64,000 bases of DNA from Sinohyriopsis cumingii (lineage: Eukaryota; Mollusca; Bivalvia; Unionida; Unionidae), in assembly GCA_028554795.2 (NCBI GenBank), contig JAPYKE020000575.1, positions 58,412 to 122,411 of the forward strand, written 5' to 3'. Made by a program: the position numbers and the translations under genes. Under the pieces are notes generated by a model. The model did no database searches, had not been told where the DNA came from, and saw only the letters and a program-made list of their open reading frames with translations. This document shows positions 63,031 through 64,000 of the stretch, piece by piece (the first letter of the stretch is position 1; each line of letters starts with the position of its first letter).

Positions 63031-63432
63031 ATGTCACCCTCCAGAAAGCATCCCTCTTCTAAACCCCAAGGAAAGAAAAGGAAAGGACTGCCTCCTCGTT
63101 TAGTCAAACATGGGGACATGTTATCTGTCCTGTCCAAAGCTTCTCCACCTCTACGAAAAAAACTCATTCAAACAGCCTCCAAAGAGGTCATCGATACCGT
63201 GTGCGAATGTTGTTTGAACGTCTTGAAAGGCACGATCCCTTTGTCCAAACACCAGAAACAATGCTTAGGTAAAAATCGTCACGTTCTTCGCCAAATGGTT
63301 CAAAAGAAAATTCCCATTCGTCAAAAGAAAAAGATGTTGGTCCAACGTGGAGGTATTTTACCCCTCTTGTTAGGTCCCTTACTGAAAGGAGTCTTGAGAA
63401 CCATGTTGGGAGGACTGGTGGGAGCAAGATAA
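63031..63432 (+). CDS. Small basic Polinton virion-type protein (133 aa)
   Basis: The preferred start is MSPSRKHPSS. Basic N-terminus; a helical centre with CECCLNVLKGTIPLSKHQKQCL, then KKIPIRQKKKMLVQRGG, then a hydrophobic Gly/Leu tail (ILPLLLGPLLKGVLRTMLGGLVG). A protein of this pattern, with a QRGG break before a hydrophobic tail, is common in Polintons and could be cleaved by the viral protease after the Gly pair. Open, undamaged. Absent in element 1 because of its internal deletion. Confidence 0.75.
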   Translation: MSPSRKHPSSKPQGKKRKGLPPRLVKHGDMLSVLSKASPPLRKKLIQTASKEVIDTVCECCLNVLKGTIPLSKHQKQCLGKNRHVLRQMVQKKIPIRQKKKMLVQRGGILPLLLGPLLKGVLRTMLGGLVGAR

Positions 63433-63482
63433 AAAGGCCCTCGGAAGTCCCAAGATCTCAGAATCGACCCCTGACAACCCCA

Positions 63483-64000
63483 TGGAAGGACGAAAACTAG
63501 CTTTAGTGCCTTACAAACGATGGATGGAATATCATCGTTGGCAAGAACAACGCACTCCGCATTTACCTCCCAATCCCCATTTGAGCGAGATGTCCCAGTT
63601 GCAACACGAATTGCAGTCCTTGATGGATCGCCAAGATTTGTCCGAAACAGAAAAATCGCAAAAGTACGGTCAACTCTTGCAACGACTGCAACTCTTTCAC
63701 CAGAAAGCTTTAGACGAAACAGCTCTACCCACTCTGAAAGATTTTAAGACCTTGATGAAAAGTCCAGCACCATCACCAGTAGCAGTACCAGTACCACCAC
63801 TACCAGTGACCAAGACAGAAAAAGGAGAAGAAGAAGAAGGGTTTCAAACTCCACCAGAAAAAGTACGCAAGTTAACAACACCACCTACCTCCAGAATTGG
63901 ATGGATTAAAATGATGATGGCCACCCCTTCTTCATCACAAGAGAAAAAGAAAGTGAAGACAGAAGTGAAGACAGAAGTGAAACAAGAACCGATATCCCCC
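63483..64000 (+). CDS. Pro-rich unknown Polinton protein, truncated by window end
   Basis: The ATG at 63,483 (MEGRKLALVPYKRWMEYHR). Helical N-terminal 95 residues with LQHELQSLMDRQDLSETEKS, then Pro/Val and Lys/Glu-rich linkers and a GWIKMMM block near the end. It runs off the window; its relative at 13,995-14,680 is followed by integrase, so integrase should come next. No catalytic motif. It has no lesion within the window. Confidence 0.65.

Larger units (their letters stand above)
54020..64000. mobile_element. Element 3: Polinton/Maverick related to element 1, runs off the window
   Basis: The left end is placed at the AGTAAAGGGGG that follows the 31-bp satellite (AG terminus, uncertain by a few bases). 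The gene order and sequences match element 1: an outward small gene, coiled-coil gene, zinc-knuckle gene, PolB, then further genes that element 1 has lost. It is less decayed than element 1, but PolB has a SINE insertion, frameshifts, nonsense codons and an altered motif C, and the ATPase has a frameshift. Integrase and capsid genes should lie beyond 64,000. Confidence 0.85.

Overview
The window is animal nuclear DNA: AT-rich and gene-poor, full of microsatellites, minisatellites and tRNA-derived SINEs with CAA-type tails, with fragments of Ty3/Gypsy and LINE retroelements. A marine invertebrate, probably a mollusc, fits best; this is inferred from the repeat style and cannot be proven here. 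What dominates are three virus-like DNA transposons of the Polinton/Maverick (adintovirus-like) class, belonging to at least two different lineages.

Layout. 1-7,905: host DNA with (TA)n tracts, a SINE, an LTR-like repeat and a decayed Gypsy element. 7,912-25,049: element 1, a decayed Polinton with AG...CT ends, a 6-bp TACACT target duplication and ~0.6-kb terminal inverted repeats (TIRs). It carries broken genes for a coiled-coil protein, a zinc-knuckle protein, the N-terminal half of PolB, integrase, a membrane protein, penton-like and hexon-like capsid proteins, a pVI-like protein and protease, then three small genes near its right end. 25,056-36,059: host DNA with minisatellites, one probable host exon, SINEs and the endonuclease part of a LINE. 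36,060-50,626: element 2, a 14,567-bp Polinton of a different lineage. It looks intact: 202-bp TIRs with no difference seen, a flanking TTCTCTT repeat, and about 15 compact genes. 50,627-54,020: the rest of the interrupted LINE, a SINE and a 31-bp satellite. From about 54,020 to past the window edge: element 3, a relative of element 1 that is better preserved but still broken.

How the genes work together. Element 2 has a full virus-like kit: FtsK/HerA-type packaging ATPase, retroviral-type integrase, a DNA polymerase joined to an SF1 helicase, capsid and other virion-type proteins, an adenain-like protease and a fibre-like protein. It also has a parvovirus-type phospholipase A2 that seems reachable only by a -1 frameshift from a zinc-ribbon gene, and a free-standing HNH endonuclease.

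Elements 1 and 3 share another striking trait. Genes of their outer arms end in signals that look like metazoan replication-dependent histone mRNA 3' ends: a 6-bp stem with a TTTC loop, ACCCA, then a GAAAAGAGA purine element. Seven such sites are seen, on both strands and in both elements, and none of the genes encodes a recognisable histone. In element 1 three consecutive small genes each have the same promoter box, a TATA box and this 3' signal. This suggests a transposon or virus whose outer genes borrow the SLBP/U7 histone mRNA pathway, and I consider it the most novel signal in the window.
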